Shown here in pieces: positions 1-8,447 of a DNA stretch of 64,000 nucleotides. The position numbers were made by a program, and so were the translations under genes. The notes beneath the pieces were generated by a model. That model did no database searches. It was not told the DNA's origin and saw only the letters and a program-made list of their open reading frames with translations. The stretch spans positions 18,903 to 82,902 of the forward strand of contig JBMNJE010000012.1 in NCBI GenBank assembly GCA_050951505.1, given 5' to 3'. This stretch comes from DUOA01 sp012839095. GTDB lineage: Bacteria > Bacillota > Clostridia > Caldicoprobacterales > DTU083. Positions within the stretch are counted from its first letter, which is position 1, and each line of letters begins with the position of its first letter.

Positions 1-331
1 GATCCAACTTCAGCTCATGATAAATTGAACTCAGTGGCAAAAAGCCCATATGATACATGGCATCTTCGTTTTCATCCATAACTTCATCTTCATAGACGGA
101 GCCCAGTAGAATCTCTTTTTCAGATTCTGCTTTCTTCATCTCCAGAGTTCGTTGACGGGCAACCTCTCTAAAATGTGCTATAGGGTCTTCATATTTATCC
201 AGATACTCATCTACATAGCCTAAATTCTCTACTACCTTGTGTTTTATCTTCTTAGTTATTGGGTCTCTGTAACCTTCAACAAAGCTTAGGTTGATACGAC
301 CGTTCTTTTGTTTCGTCGTTTTAAGGAACAT
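1..331 (-). CDS. IS1634-family transposase, N-terminal part (cut by window edge)
   Basis: The reverse strand has an open frame from an ATG at 331 to the window edge, giving 110 residues without a stop. It begins MFLKTTKQKNGRINLSFVEG and continues with YRDPITKKIKHKVVENLGY, the usual start of IS1634-type (IS4 superfamily) DDE transposases, which run to about 550 residues; the catalytic part lies outside the window. A good ribosome site (GAAAGGGTGA) precedes the ATG. The frame is intact as far as it is visible. The element end upstream of the gene must lie somewhere in 332-733, but I cannot fix it because the partner end is not in the window. Confidence 0.85.
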   Translation of the reverse strand, partial: MFLKTTKQKNGRINLSFVEGYRDPITKKIKHKVVENLGYVDEYLDKYEDPIAHFREVARQRTLEMKKAESEKEILLGSVYEDEVMDENEDAMYHMGFLPLSSIYHELKLD

Positions 332-542
332 GTAATCACCCTTTCTTCCATAGATATCTTATTATACCATAATGTACTACTATATACAACTATAAATTGT
401 AATTAATTTGACAAAAATATTACGCCGAAATGGCGCTATATTAATGTTTATTTCATTTGTAGCGGGCTAATTGACTGTTAAACTAGCGCGGAATATATCT
501 GCAAATAAAACTTATCAGCCAGCAGTTTTGTTGATAAAGCTG

Positions 543-572
543 TTGAATGATTCTAAGTAAATAGAGTATAAT
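543..572 (+). promoter_or_regulatory. Possible sigma-A promoter facing the polysaccharide locus
   Basis: TTGAAT at 543-548 and a perfect TATAAT at 567-572 are separated by 18 bases. Transcription would start near 579, directly at the hairpin at 582. It may belong to the insertion element or to the locus. Confidence 0.45.
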
Positions 573-581
573 GTTATCCAT

Positions 582-661
582 AAGCAATGACATCCTTTTT
601 CGGGTTTTGTTTGTGTGATGATAAACATTATACACGAAAAATGGAGGTCATTGCTTTTTTA
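582..661 (+). terminator. Long hairpin followed by a T-run
   Basis: Arms at 582-602 and 635-656 are complementary over about 20 bases with two small irregularities, around a loop of about 32 bases. A run of T (655-660) follows the right arm. It could be a terminator or attenuator, or the inverted ends of a 75-base miniature element; no clear target duplication flanks it. Confidence 0.45.
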
Positions 662-679
662 TTTAAAGATGCGGTATAT

Positions 680-701
680 CCCTTGAAATACAAGGGTTTT
701 T
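680..701 (+). terminator. Short intrinsic terminator
   Basis: CCCTTG (680-685) pairs with CAAGGG (691-696) around a five-base loop, followed by five T. It lies just upstream of the first recognisable codon of the damaged dehydratase gene. Confidence 0.5.
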
Positions 702-733
702 ATAAAAAAAGTAGTGCCAGATTTGACACTACG

Positions 734-2066
734 GTGAAAATCTACGGGGGCAGGGAATGTATACAAAGAGTGGTTAAGGAAAAGCATGTTGATGAGATCA
801 TAATAGCCATTCCAACCCTGACCGGTGAGTCCAAAACACAGCTGCTGAATATATGCAGGGAGACTGAGTGCAGAGTAAGGATTCTTCCCGCATTATACAG
901 GCTTGTAAGCGAAGGGGAAATAGTTTCACAGATCAGGGATGTGGATGTGGAGGATTTGCTGGGCAGGGATCCGGTAAGCCTGGTTGATGATGGCATACAG
1001 GAGTATTTTTAATAAAAGAGTGCTGGTAACAGGGGGCGGAGGTTCTATCGGCTCTGAGCTTTGCAGGCAGATAATTGATTTTACTCCCAGACAGCTGCTG
1101 ATTTTGGACATTTACGAAAACGGTGTTTATGATCTTTACAATGAAATAGCAGACAAAAACCCAGAGGTACAGATTAAGATACTAATAGCTTCGGTTGTCG
1201 ACAGAAAAATAATGGAAAACATCTTTGCAAGATACAGACCTGAAGTTATCTTTCATGCTGCTGCTCACAAGCATGTTCCCATTATGGAGGAAAATCCCAT
1301 AGAGGCTGTAAAAAACAATGTTTTTGGCACCTTGAATACAGCTGGACTGGCGAGCAGGTTCGGTGCGGAAAAATTCGTCATGATATCATCGGATAAGGCG
1401 GTAAACCCCACAAATATAATGGGTGCCTCCAAAAGAATATGCGAAATGATTATTCAGGGGTTCAATAAATATGCTCATACAGAATTTGCGGCTGTGCGTT
1501 TTGGTAATGTATTGGGAAGCAGCGGTTCAGTAATACCCTTGTTTAAAAAGCAAATAGCAGCCGGCGGCCCTGTAACGGTGACGGATAAAGAAGTAACCCG
1601 ATATTTTATGACCATAAAGGAAGCTGTTCAGCTGGTACTCCAGGCCGGGGCATTCGCCGGTGGCGGCGAGATATTCGTGCTGGACATGGGTAAACCGGTT
1701 AAAATATATGACCTGGCATGTGATCTGATAAAGCTTTCGGGTCTTGAGCCAAATAAGGACATTCTGATAAAGATCACCGGCTTAAGGCCGGGTGAGAAAC
1801 TCTATGAGGAGCTTTTGATGTCAGAGGAAGGCCTTAAGAAAACAAGGCATGAAAAAATATTTATAGGAAAACCCATACACTTCGATTATAACAGCTTCAT
1901 GGCAGGACTATATCAATTAAAGAAAATTATTGACAAAAATGACGAAGAGAAGCTGTTTGCCAAGGTGGCAGAATTGGTTCCAACATACCAGAGACAGATA
2001 AGACATATTGAAAGAATTATACCATTACAGCATTTGTCCGTCGTCAGACACAAGGCAAAAAGATAA
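734..2066 (+). pseudogene. CapD/EpsC-type UDP-sugar 4,6-dehydratase, 5'-truncated and frameshifted
   Basis: Members of this family make the UDP-deoxy-keto sugar used as the first sugar of many exopolysaccharides. They normally have four membrane helices, a CoA-binding-like Rossmann domain and an NAD-dependent SDR domain (about 600 residues). Here the first half of the nucleotide-binding domain and all membrane helices are missing. Recognisable protein starts at KIYGGRE and runs in one frame to a stop at 1010-1012. The catalytic domain follows in another frame, beginning NKRVLVTGGGGSIGSE, with the SSDKAV motif and the catalytic-type segment MGASKR. The break is at a run of five T (1006-1010); removing one T restores the expected reading. 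The SDR domain alone could still be made from the ATG at 984 as a soluble dehydratase, but that start has no good ribosome site. The loss of the 5' end next to an insertion sequence suggests IS-linked damage. Confidence 0.85.
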
Positions 2067-2128
2067 ACATTTAGATTTATATGGAAGCATAATGCTTGAG
2101 AAATTATTCTTAATATGGAGAGGTTACA

Positions 2129-2785
2129 ATGCAGATATCCAAAATTCCCGGAGCAGGAACATATCCGGGCAATGCGCCGGAAGCATGCTCAAATACCCTG
2201 TATTCGAGATTCTTTAAACGTCTGCTGGATATTTTAATGGCTTTTATTGGACTCGTTCTATTTATGCAGGTGTTTTTAATTATAGCCATCGCTATAAAAC
2301 TGGATACAGCGGGGCCTGTTCTCTTTGTACAGCCAAGGCTGGGAAAGCGGGGAGAAATGTTTCGGATCATAAAGTTTCGTACCATGGTTGTGGGTGCTGA
2401 AAAGATGGATACAGGATTGATTATAAACGACTGTACAGACAGGCGAATAACCCGTGTAGGCAGATTTTTGCGTAAAACGAGTTTGGATGAGCTGCCGCAG
2501 CTCCTCAACATTTTATGGGGCAATATGTCTGTGGTAGGCCCCAGACCCCCGGCTGTCTATTGGCCTTATGACGGTATAGATAATTATCCTGATTGGGCTA
2601 AAAAACGATTTTGGGTAAAACCTGGTCTGACCGGCCTGGCGCAAGTTGTGTACCGAAATAATGCTGCATGGGAGGAACGCTTTGAGCTGGACAATCGGTA
2701 TGTTGACAACATAAGCCTGATGCTTGATATAAAGCTTATTCTGAAGACGCTTGTTCTAATTTTTAAAAGAGAAAATATATATTAA
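2129..2785 (+). CDS. Initiating sugar-phosphate transferase (polyprenyl-phosphate phosphoglycosyl transferase)
   Basis: The 218-residue protein is a monotopic phosphoglycosyl transferase of the PglC/WcaJ catalytic family (bacterial sugar transferase). It transfers a sugar-1-phosphate from a UDP-sugar to undecaprenyl phosphate on the inner membrane face, the first step of repeat-unit synthesis. Visible features are one N-terminal hydrophobic re-entrant segment (about residues 30-58), the KFRTM motif, the catalytic Asp-Glu pair in SLDELPQL, then VVGPRPP and KPGLTGLAQV. The length fits the short, single-domain form of the family. The ATG has GGAGAGG five bases upstream. It follows the damaged dehydratase, whose product would be its natural substrate, so the source of its UDP-sugar in this strain is unclear. 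Confidence 0.93.
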   Translation: MQISKIPGAGTYPGNAPEACSNTLYSRFFKRLLDILMAFIGLVLFMQVFLIIAIAIKLDTAGPVLFVQPRLGKRGEMFRIIKFRTMVVGAEKMDTGLIINDCTDRRITRVGRFLRKTSLDELPQLLNILWGNMSVVGPRPPAVYWPYDGIDNYPDWAKKRFWVKPGLTGLAQVVYRNNAAWEERFELDNRYVDNISLMLDIKLILKTLVLIFKRENIY

Positions 2786-2838
2786 ACAATGAGACAGGTC
2801 TGCAGAATGCAGGCCGAATATCCGGGAGAAATCAGCCA

Positions 2839-3801
2839 ATGAGAAGCATATATCTGCATACGCACTGGGCAAGACTGCAGCGGAACAAGGAATCAGGTGA
2901 CGATGTTACCTTTTATTTCAATCATGAATTGGGCGATATAAGATACACCTTCATCAAAAGGTTTGCCGGCTTTGCAGACAACAGGGAGTATTTTGATCTG
3001 GTAACTCCCAGGGGCTATGGCGGACCTTATCTGGAAAACTGCAGCTCAGATGAATTCCATCATCTGATCCGGCAATTTGACAAAGCCTTTCAGGAATACT
3101 GCTGCGAAGAAAATATAGTGGCCGAGTATATACGCTTCGATCCCTGGATAAACAATGCTCAAAGCTTTGCCGGGATATATGACCTGAAGCCTCATGGTTT
3201 CGCATATTGCAATGACCTGACGGTGGATTTCTTCAATACTGAATACAGCTCAAGAAAACGCAATAATATCCGCAAAGCTCAAAAGCATGGGGTGGAAATA
3301 GAAATGGATAGCTCCCGGGAATCAATTGCTGTATTTCTCGAGCTGTATGAATTTACTGCAGTAAAGCATGCTCTCAGCGGATACTACCATTTAAGCAAAG
3401 ACTTTCTTAATGAGTACTTCAGTATGCTGCCCAACAAAACTCTGTTTGCCAATGCAGTTTATAAAGGAAGGATCATATCTTCAGCACTGATTTTATTGGG
3501 TGAGGATATAGCTCATTATCATTTTGCTGCCAATCATCCGGAGTATTCGTATCTTCAAGGCAACAGCCTTTTAATATACAAGGCTTCAGTCTATGCAAAA
3601 ATGCTGGGTAAAAAGCTGATGGATCTGGGAAGTGCAGTACCGGGCAGCCCGCTGGAGGTGTTTAAAAGCAGCTTTGTATACAAGGGTACCAAGTATCCTG
3701 TAGTGGTGGGAACAAAAATCCGTAATCAGCATATATATGACAGCCTGGTTCAGCAGGCAGGCGGTCTCAGACAGGGCTATTTTCCTGCATACAGGCAGTA
3801 G
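2839..3801 (+). CDS. FemAB/GNAT-like acyl or aminoacyl transferase in the polysaccharide locus
   Basis: The 320-residue protein resembles the GNAT-fold acyltransferases of the BioF2/FemAB-like group (Acetyltransf_6). Members of this group transfer acyl or aminoacyl groups and are frequent in exopolysaccharide clusters. The segment SSRKRNNIRKAQKHGVEIE, near residue 136, is the basic motif that opens the C-terminal GNAT domain in this group. No signal peptide or membrane segment is seen, so it should act in the cytoplasm on a lipid-linked or nucleotide sugar. It sits directly upstream of a PLP enzyme and an asparagine-synthetase-like gene with short gaps, which suggests one shared modification. 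The donor and acceptor cannot be told from sequence. Confidence 0.75.
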   Translation: MRSIYLHTHWARLQRNKESGDDVTFYFNHELGDIRYTFIKRFAGFADNREYFDLVTPRGYGGPYLENCSSDEFHHLIRQFDKAFQEYCCEENIVAEYIRFDPWINNAQSFAGIYDLKPHGFAYCNDLTVDFFNTEYSSRKRNNIRKAQKHGVEIEMDSSRESIAVFLELYEFTAVKHALSGYYHLSKDFLNEYFSMLPNKTLFANAVYKGRIISSALILLGEDIAHYHFAANHPEYSYLQGNSLLIYKASVYAKMLGKKLMDLGSAVPGSPLEVFKSSFVYKGTKYPVVVGTKIRNQHIYDSLVQQAGGLRQGYFPAYRQ

Positions 3802-3812
3802 GGGGAAACAGG

Positions 3813-4778
3813 TTGATTGACTGCACAGATATGGCCACGCCAACTCATAAAATGAATTATACAGATGGTTGTAATCGTTTTTATATCAAAAGGGATGATT
3901 TATTTCCCCTTTCTTTCGGGGGAAATAAAGCAAGAAAAGCAGTTTTATTTTTCAGGGACGTAATGGAAAAAGGCTCGGATTGTGTGGTTACCTACGGCAG
4001 CCGCAGCTCAAATCACTGCCGTGTTACAGCCAATATGGCAGCCTGCCTGAATTTAAAATGTCACATCATTACCCCTGAAGATAGCGATTATCAGACCGCT
4101 AACAGCCGATTAACCGAGCTGCTTGGAGCGGAAATCACAACATGCCCTCTGTCACAGACAGGCAGAGTTATCAATGAAAAAATGGAAGAGCTGACCGGAA
4201 AGGGTTACAAGCCTTATTTTATACAGGGAGGAGGCCACGGCAATATCGGCACCAGGGCCTATGTGAAAGCTTATCAGGAGATAGCCGCTTATGAAAGTGA
4301 GCAAGGGCTGTGTTTTGATTATATCTTCCTGGCTTCAGGCACAGGCACTACTCAAGCCGGACTGATATGCGGCAAGACTGTAAATGGGGCTGCCGGAACC
4401 ATAGTAGGGATAAGCATAGCGCGTAGAAATCCTTATGGTTGTGAAGTTGTAATGAGAAGCGTAAGTGAATATCTTTTAAGCACAGGTATAGATTTTTTAA
4501 ATAAAAACATAAGTTTAAATGAAGTTGTCTTTATAGATGAATATATACTAAGCGGATATGGAAGTCATAATGACTGCATATTGGAAACTATAAAGACAGT
4601 CCTGGTTAGTGACGGGATTCCATTGGATGCAATTTACACCGGCAAGGCTTTTTATGGTATGAAAAAGCACATAGAAACTCAAAAAATTAAGGGTAAAAAC
4701 ATTCTTTTTCTTCATACGGGAGGAACGCCCCTGTTTTTTGACACCCTTGAACTGCTGGGGAATGGAGGCTGCAAATGA
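3813..4778 (+). CDS. PLP-dependent enzyme of the ACC deaminase / D-cysteine desulfhydrase family
   Basis: The 321-residue protein belongs to fold-type II PLP enzymes (tryptophan synthase beta-like). The expected Schiff-base lysine is Lys39 in FGGNKARK. SRSSNHCR and the glycine-rich SGTGTTQAG phosphate loop are also present. Relatives act on D-cysteine, D-serine or 1-aminocyclopropane-1-carboxylate. It starts at TTG (3813) behind AGGGGG and overlaps the next gene by four bases (ATGA), so translation is probably coupled. Its place inside a polysaccharide operon suggests it makes a small amino compound or keto acid for sugar decoration; this is inference and the substrate is unknown. Confidence 0.8.
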   Translation: MIDCTDMATPTHKMNYTDGCNRFYIKRDDLFPLSFGGNKARKAVLFFRDVMEKGSDCVVTYGSRSSNHCRVTANMAACLNLKCHIITPEDSDYQTANSRLTELLGAEITTCPLSQTGRVINEKMEELTGKGYKPYFIQGGGHGNIGTRAYVKAYQEIAAYESEQGLCFDYIFLASGTGTTQAGLICGKTVNGAAGTIVGISIARRNPYGCEVVMRSVSEYLLSTGIDFLNKNISLNEVVFIDEYILSGYGSHNDCILETIKTVLVSDGIPLDAIYTGKAFYGMKKHIETQKIKGKNILFLHTGGTPLFFDTLELLGNGGCK

Positions 4779-6307
4779 ACTTCATATTCCATGAAAACGG
4801 CAAACTGCCAAAACTGGCCTGGTGTGCAGTTTTGCGGTCAGGTGATAAAAATATGCATGTCTATCATGGAAGCGGAGTAGAAACCCGTGACAGGTTCTTT
4901 GTTGAAGGGGCGTGGAATGGCGACTTTGAAAAAGGTGAGTTTGCAAAGTCCTGTTTTTTCATGGGTTCAGGAGGAAGTTTGCAGGAATCAGATTCTAACC
5001 ATATGGTAATCTTTGCCACACCTACTCATAACATGGAACGGCTGTATACGGTATCAGTAAGAGACATGCTGTATATATCCAACTCACTGCCCTTTATACT
5101 CTTTATGTCTGATTTGCGCCTGGACCCTGAATATCTTGATTACGAGCGGGACTTTAACACCATGATGCTGGGAACTGAAAGTTATAAGAGGTATCTGCCC
5201 CTTGCAGATAATAATAAAATCAGACTGCACTATTACTGCAATATCATTACCGACGATTCCTTGCAGATAAGAGAAGAAGACAAAGCACGAACGGGCCCCT
5301 TTGTGAGCTTTGATCATTATTATGGTTCTCTGATGTCGGCTTTGGCTGCGACAATAAAAAACGCGCAAAGCGACGGCAGAAAAATTAAATATGGAATGAC
5401 AGCAACAATTTCCAATGGTTATGATTCTGCAGCCTGTGCGGCACTTGCTCGGGACTTTGGCTGTGAAACTGCGCTTACCTTTAACATGCCTGAAAAGTAT
5501 GCAGATGATAACGGTGAGGACATAGCTCAAAGGCTGGGATATAAAAATATTGTCAAGAGGAGCGCAGACGCCTATATGACAAATGAAAGGCTTGTTGAAG
5601 CTGAGTTTTTGTCATCAGGGGAGCTGGGCAGCGAGATTGTATTCTCTGCCTTCGAAAATGAATTCAGGGGCAATCTTGTTTTTAAGGGAAACTATGGCGA
5701 TGAGTTCTGGGAAATCAGCAGAACCGATCTTAACCGGGTAATGCGCTACACCAAAGCAGTTATTTCTGAAACCAGCTTTATAGAGTTCCGGCTGCGAACA
5801 GGGTATATACCCCTGCTGCCTGTTTCCTTTGGTGCTACGGACTGGCCTTCCATACACAGGATCAGCACATCGGAGGAGATGAAGCCATATTCTGTAGGAG
5901 GGAGCTATGACCGCCCCATACCCAGACGGATATTGGAAACCCGGGGAGTGGACAGAAACATGTTCGGTATGGACAAAAAAGGAGCCGGCTTCAATTACAG
6001 ATACGATAATTTAAGGAGAATCAGAAGAAGAATGGCTCCCGCCTCTTACGCATCATTTTACAGCTTCTACAGGAGCAACAAGCGTAAGGGGTTAAACAGA
6101 TATATACGTTGGTTTCAATACTTGTGGCAGGCAAAGTTTGTATACATAAATTTTGCGTTGAGTTTGCTTGGTATTCCGGAAAGAGATATAAGAATCAGAT
6201 ATGACGCATTGTCAAGTCCCGGTGCCCCCTCTTACTTATTTAACTGGGGAGTGCATGAAATGCTGAAACGATACGACAGTTCCTTTAGGAAAGGTCAGGT
6301 GCTATGA
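4775..6307 (+). CDS. Asparagine-synthetase-like ATP-dependent ligase with a degenerate N-terminal domain
   Basis: The 510-residue protein has the synthetase (PP-loop ATPase) half of class B asparagine synthetases from about residue 180. The ATP-binding loop appears as ISNGYDSAACAAL near residue 211, with Asn and Tyr where the family has Gly and Gly/Val (SGGxDS). A later GNYGDEFWE matches the conserved second substrate region. The first 170 residues resemble the N-terminal glutaminase fold only in layout: the Cys nucleophile at position 2 is absent (it begins MNFIF), so it cannot take ammonia from glutamine in the usual way. It may join another amine to an activated carboxylate. It overlaps the PLP gene and is followed without a gap by the glycosyltransferase gene, so it lies in one operon. 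Confidence 0.7.
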   Translation: MNFIFHENGKLPKLAWCAVLRSGDKNMHVYHGSGVETRDRFFVEGAWNGDFEKGEFAKSCFFMGSGGSLQESDSNHMVIFATPTHNMERLYTVSVRDMLYISNSLPFILFMSDLRLDPEYLDYERDFNTMMLGTESYKRYLPLADNNKIRLHYYCNIITDDSLQIREEDKARTGPFVSFDHYYGSLMSALAATIKNAQSDGRKIKYGMTATISNGYDSAACAALARDFGCETALTFNMPEKYADDNGEDIAQRLGYKNIVKRSADAYMTNERLVEAEFLSSGELGSEIVFSAFENEFRGNLVFKGNYGDEFWEISRTDLNRVMRYTKAVISETSFIEFRLRTGYIPLLPVSFGATDWPSIHRISTSEEMKPYSVGGSYDRPIPRRILETRGVDRNMFGMDKKGAGFNYRYDNLRRIRRRMAPASYASFYSFYRSNKRKGLNRYIRWFQYLWQAKFVYINFALSLLGIPERDIRIRYDALSSPGAPSYLFNWGVHEMLKRYDSSFRKGQVL

Positions 6308-8431
6308 TTGAAAATACTGTATGTGACCACAGTATCCGGAACGATTAATGCCTTCCTTCTTCCGCATATAGAACTATTGCTGGATATGGGGCATAGGGTG
6401 GACATAGCCTGCAACGGGTTAAGTGAACTCAGTCCCCAAGTTTTTCTGCTGGGATTGAAGGCTTTTAATATTGAGTTTGAAAGAAATCCTCTTAGTCTGA
6501 ATAATTACTATGCATACAAGAGAATAAGTAAACTTATAGCAGCCGGGAAATATGACATCGTCCATGTTCATACCCCTGTAGCTGCATTTTTAACCAGGCT
6601 GGCATGCAGGAAAATCCCTTATGTCAAAGTCGTTTACACTGCCCATGGCTTTCACTTTTATAAGGGGGCTCCCATGAAAAACCGGCTGCTCTTCTACTCT
6701 ATGGAAAGACTGGCAGCAAGGTGGACAGATGCCCTTATTACAATGAACAGTGAGGATTATATTGCAGCCCGCAAAATGAAACTGAGGGGCGGAAAAGTTT
6801 TCCTAATTAACGGAGTAGGCATGAACCTTACAAGATTTTCGCCTCAGCGCGACGAGATAAAGATTCGGCTTAGAAAGGCCTATGGTTACAGGAAAAGCGA
6901 CTTTATCCTGCTCTTTGCAGCTGAACTAAACCACAATAAGCATCAGGATCTGCTGATTGATACTGCTAAACTGCTAAGTGACAGAGGCAGGAGCATCATT
7001 CTGCTTCTGGCAGGAGAAGGGGAAAAAGGCAGGGATTACCGGAAAAGAGTTTCCGACCTGAATTTGGAGGATAAGGTCAAGCTCCTGGGGCGGCGCAATG
7101 ATGTACCGAACCTGCTGCAAATTGCCGATATTGCCGTATCATCCTCCAGACGGGAGGGGCTGCCGGTCTTTGTCATGGAAGCCATGGCTTCGGGTCTGCC
7201 GGTGGTTGCCACCGGATGCAGAGGCAACAGAGATCTTATCGTACACAATCAGAACGGATATCTGGTGGAAGACAATGCTGAGGACTTTGCTGCAGCCATT
7301 GAAGCCTTGTATCAATCACCGGAGCTGAGGAAAAGGTTTGGTGAGCAAAACCATAAGCTGGCAGGCAAATATGCTATAGAAAATATATTGCCGGAACTAA
7401 AAAAGATTTATTCCGGCCTGGAAGTGAATGGGGGTAAGAGCCGTGAAACCGGAGATAAGGGCAGGGGCAGCTTTGTACTAAGCCTGGATACGGAGCTTGC
7501 CTGGGGCAGCTTTGATCTTGGAATATCAGACCTGGAAAGAAAGCACCTCCATAATACTCGAAGCTGTATCCGGAGGCTGCTGGGGCTATTGGAGAAATAT
7601 CAAATTTCTGCTACCTTTGCCTTTGTAGGGCATCTTATGCTGGATGAATGCAGCTCCGAGCAGGGTATGAAGCACAAAGGTCTTGTCCGTCCCAACTACA
7701 GTTGGTATCAAAAGGATTGGTTTTCAGAGGATCCTGCTGCCAATATACGTGAGGAACCAATATGGTATGGCAGGGATATTTTGTGCAGCATTCGTTCTGC
7801 ACAGCCAAAGCATGAAATTGCATGCCACAGCTTCAGCCATATAATTTTAGGTGATCCGGGATGTTCTGCCCAATGTGCGGAAGCGGATATTTCAGAATGT
7901 GTAAAAACTGCGGAGGACTTGGGAGTTTGCCTGTCATCCTTTGTATTTCCGCGTAATTCAGAAGGGTATAAGTCCATTCTTAGAAAGTATGGATTTAGGA
8001 TCTACAGAGGCAGCGGAAATGAGTGGTACAAGTCAATAAAAACCGGCATTCTCCGCCGGGTGTGCCACATCCTTGATGAGTTTTTTTGCATATCCCCAAA
8101 AACATCAATTCCATATATGGATGAGCATGGACTGTTGAATACGCAGGGGAATATGTTGTACCTGTCAAGAACGGGAATCAGGCGCTTTATTCCAATAATA
8201 AACCGGGTTTTAAAAGCTAAAAAGGGTATTGACAGGGCTATAAAGAGAGGCGAAGTCTTTCACATGTGGTTTCATCCCTGTAATCTGGCTTCAGATGCTG
8301 ACGGCCTGCTCAGGGGTCTGGAGGAAATTTTTACTTACGCCAGGGAGAAGATAGACAGCGGTCTGCTTGAAAACTGCACTATGGAAGGGATTTACAGAAA
8401 ATATACGGATAGTATTGATACTACAGGATAA
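6308..8431 (+). CDS. Fusion protein: GT4 glycosyltransferase plus NodB-type polysaccharide deacetylase
   Basis: The 707-residue protein has two enzymes in one chain. Residues 1 to about 375 are a GT-B fold glycosyltransferase of family 4, with VYTAHGFHFY and the C-terminal EGLPVFVMEAMASGLPVV motif that binds the nucleotide sugar. Residues from about 387 are a NodB-homology (CE4) domain: SLDTELAWG carries the Asp of motif 1, HSFSH is the His-x3-His metal motif, FVFPRN resembles motif 3 and FHMWFHP supplies the late His. It starts at TTG directly after the upstream stop. The fusion suggests that the sugar it adds, or one next to it, is de-N-acetylated while still lipid-linked in the cytoplasm. 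No signal peptide is present, unlike most CE4 enzymes. Confidence 0.85.
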   Translation: MKILYVTTVSGTINAFLLPHIELLLDMGHRVDIACNGLSELSPQVFLLGLKAFNIEFERNPLSLNNYYAYKRISKLIAAGKYDIVHVHTPVAAFLTRLACRKIPYVKVVYTAHGFHFYKGAPMKNRLLFYSMERLAARWTDALITMNSEDYIAARKMKLRGGKVFLINGVGMNLTRFSPQRDEIKIRLRKAYGYRKSDFILLFAAELNHNKHQDLLIDTAKLLSDRGRSIILLLAGEGEKGRDYRKRVSDLNLEDKVKLLGRRNDVPNLLQIADIAVSSSRREGLPVFVMEAMASGLPVVATGCRGNRDLIVHNQNGYLVEDNAEDFAAAIEALYQSPELRKRFGEQNHKLAGKYAIENILPELKKIYSGLEVNGGKSRETGDKGRGSFVLSLDTELAWGSFDLGISDLERKHLHNTRSCIRRLLGLLEKYQISATFAFVGHLMLDECSSEQGMKHKGLVRPNYSWYQKDWFSEDPAANIREEPIWYGRDILCSIRSAQPKHEIACHSFSHIILGDPGCSAQCAEADISECVKTAEDLGVCLSSFVFPRNSEGYKSILRKYGFRIYRGSGNEWYKSIKTGILRRVCHILDEFFCISPKTSIPYMDEHGLLNTQGNMLYLSRTGIRRFIPIINRVLKAKKGIDRAIKRGEVFHMWFHPCNLASDADGLLRGLEEIFTYAREKIDSGLLENCTMEGIYRKYTDSIDTTG

Positions 8432-8447
8432 GGATGGTGCCTGAGGG

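Larger units (their letters stand above)
332..733. other. Non-coding junction between the IS1634 element and the polysaccharide locus
   Basis: This 400-base AT-rich stretch has no convincing gene. It should contain one end of the IS1634 element and the breakpoint where the 5' part of the following dehydratase gene was lost. It holds a plausible promoter (543-572), a long imperfect hairpin (582-656) and a second terminator-like hairpin (680-701). The open frame that starts near 587 lies inside the hairpin arm and only becomes recognisable protein at about 734, so its beginning is not believed. Confidence 0.5.

Noticed and set aside
587..733. N-terminal part of a 141-codon frame ahead of the dehydratase remnant
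   Set aside because: It lies in hairpin sequence, has no ribosome site and resembles no protein before codon 50.
984..1012. Programmed +1 frameshift at TTT-TAA in the dehydratase gene
   Set aside because: The site is slippery, but there is no upstream Shine-Dalgarno-like stimulator, and the gene is already missing its 5' third.
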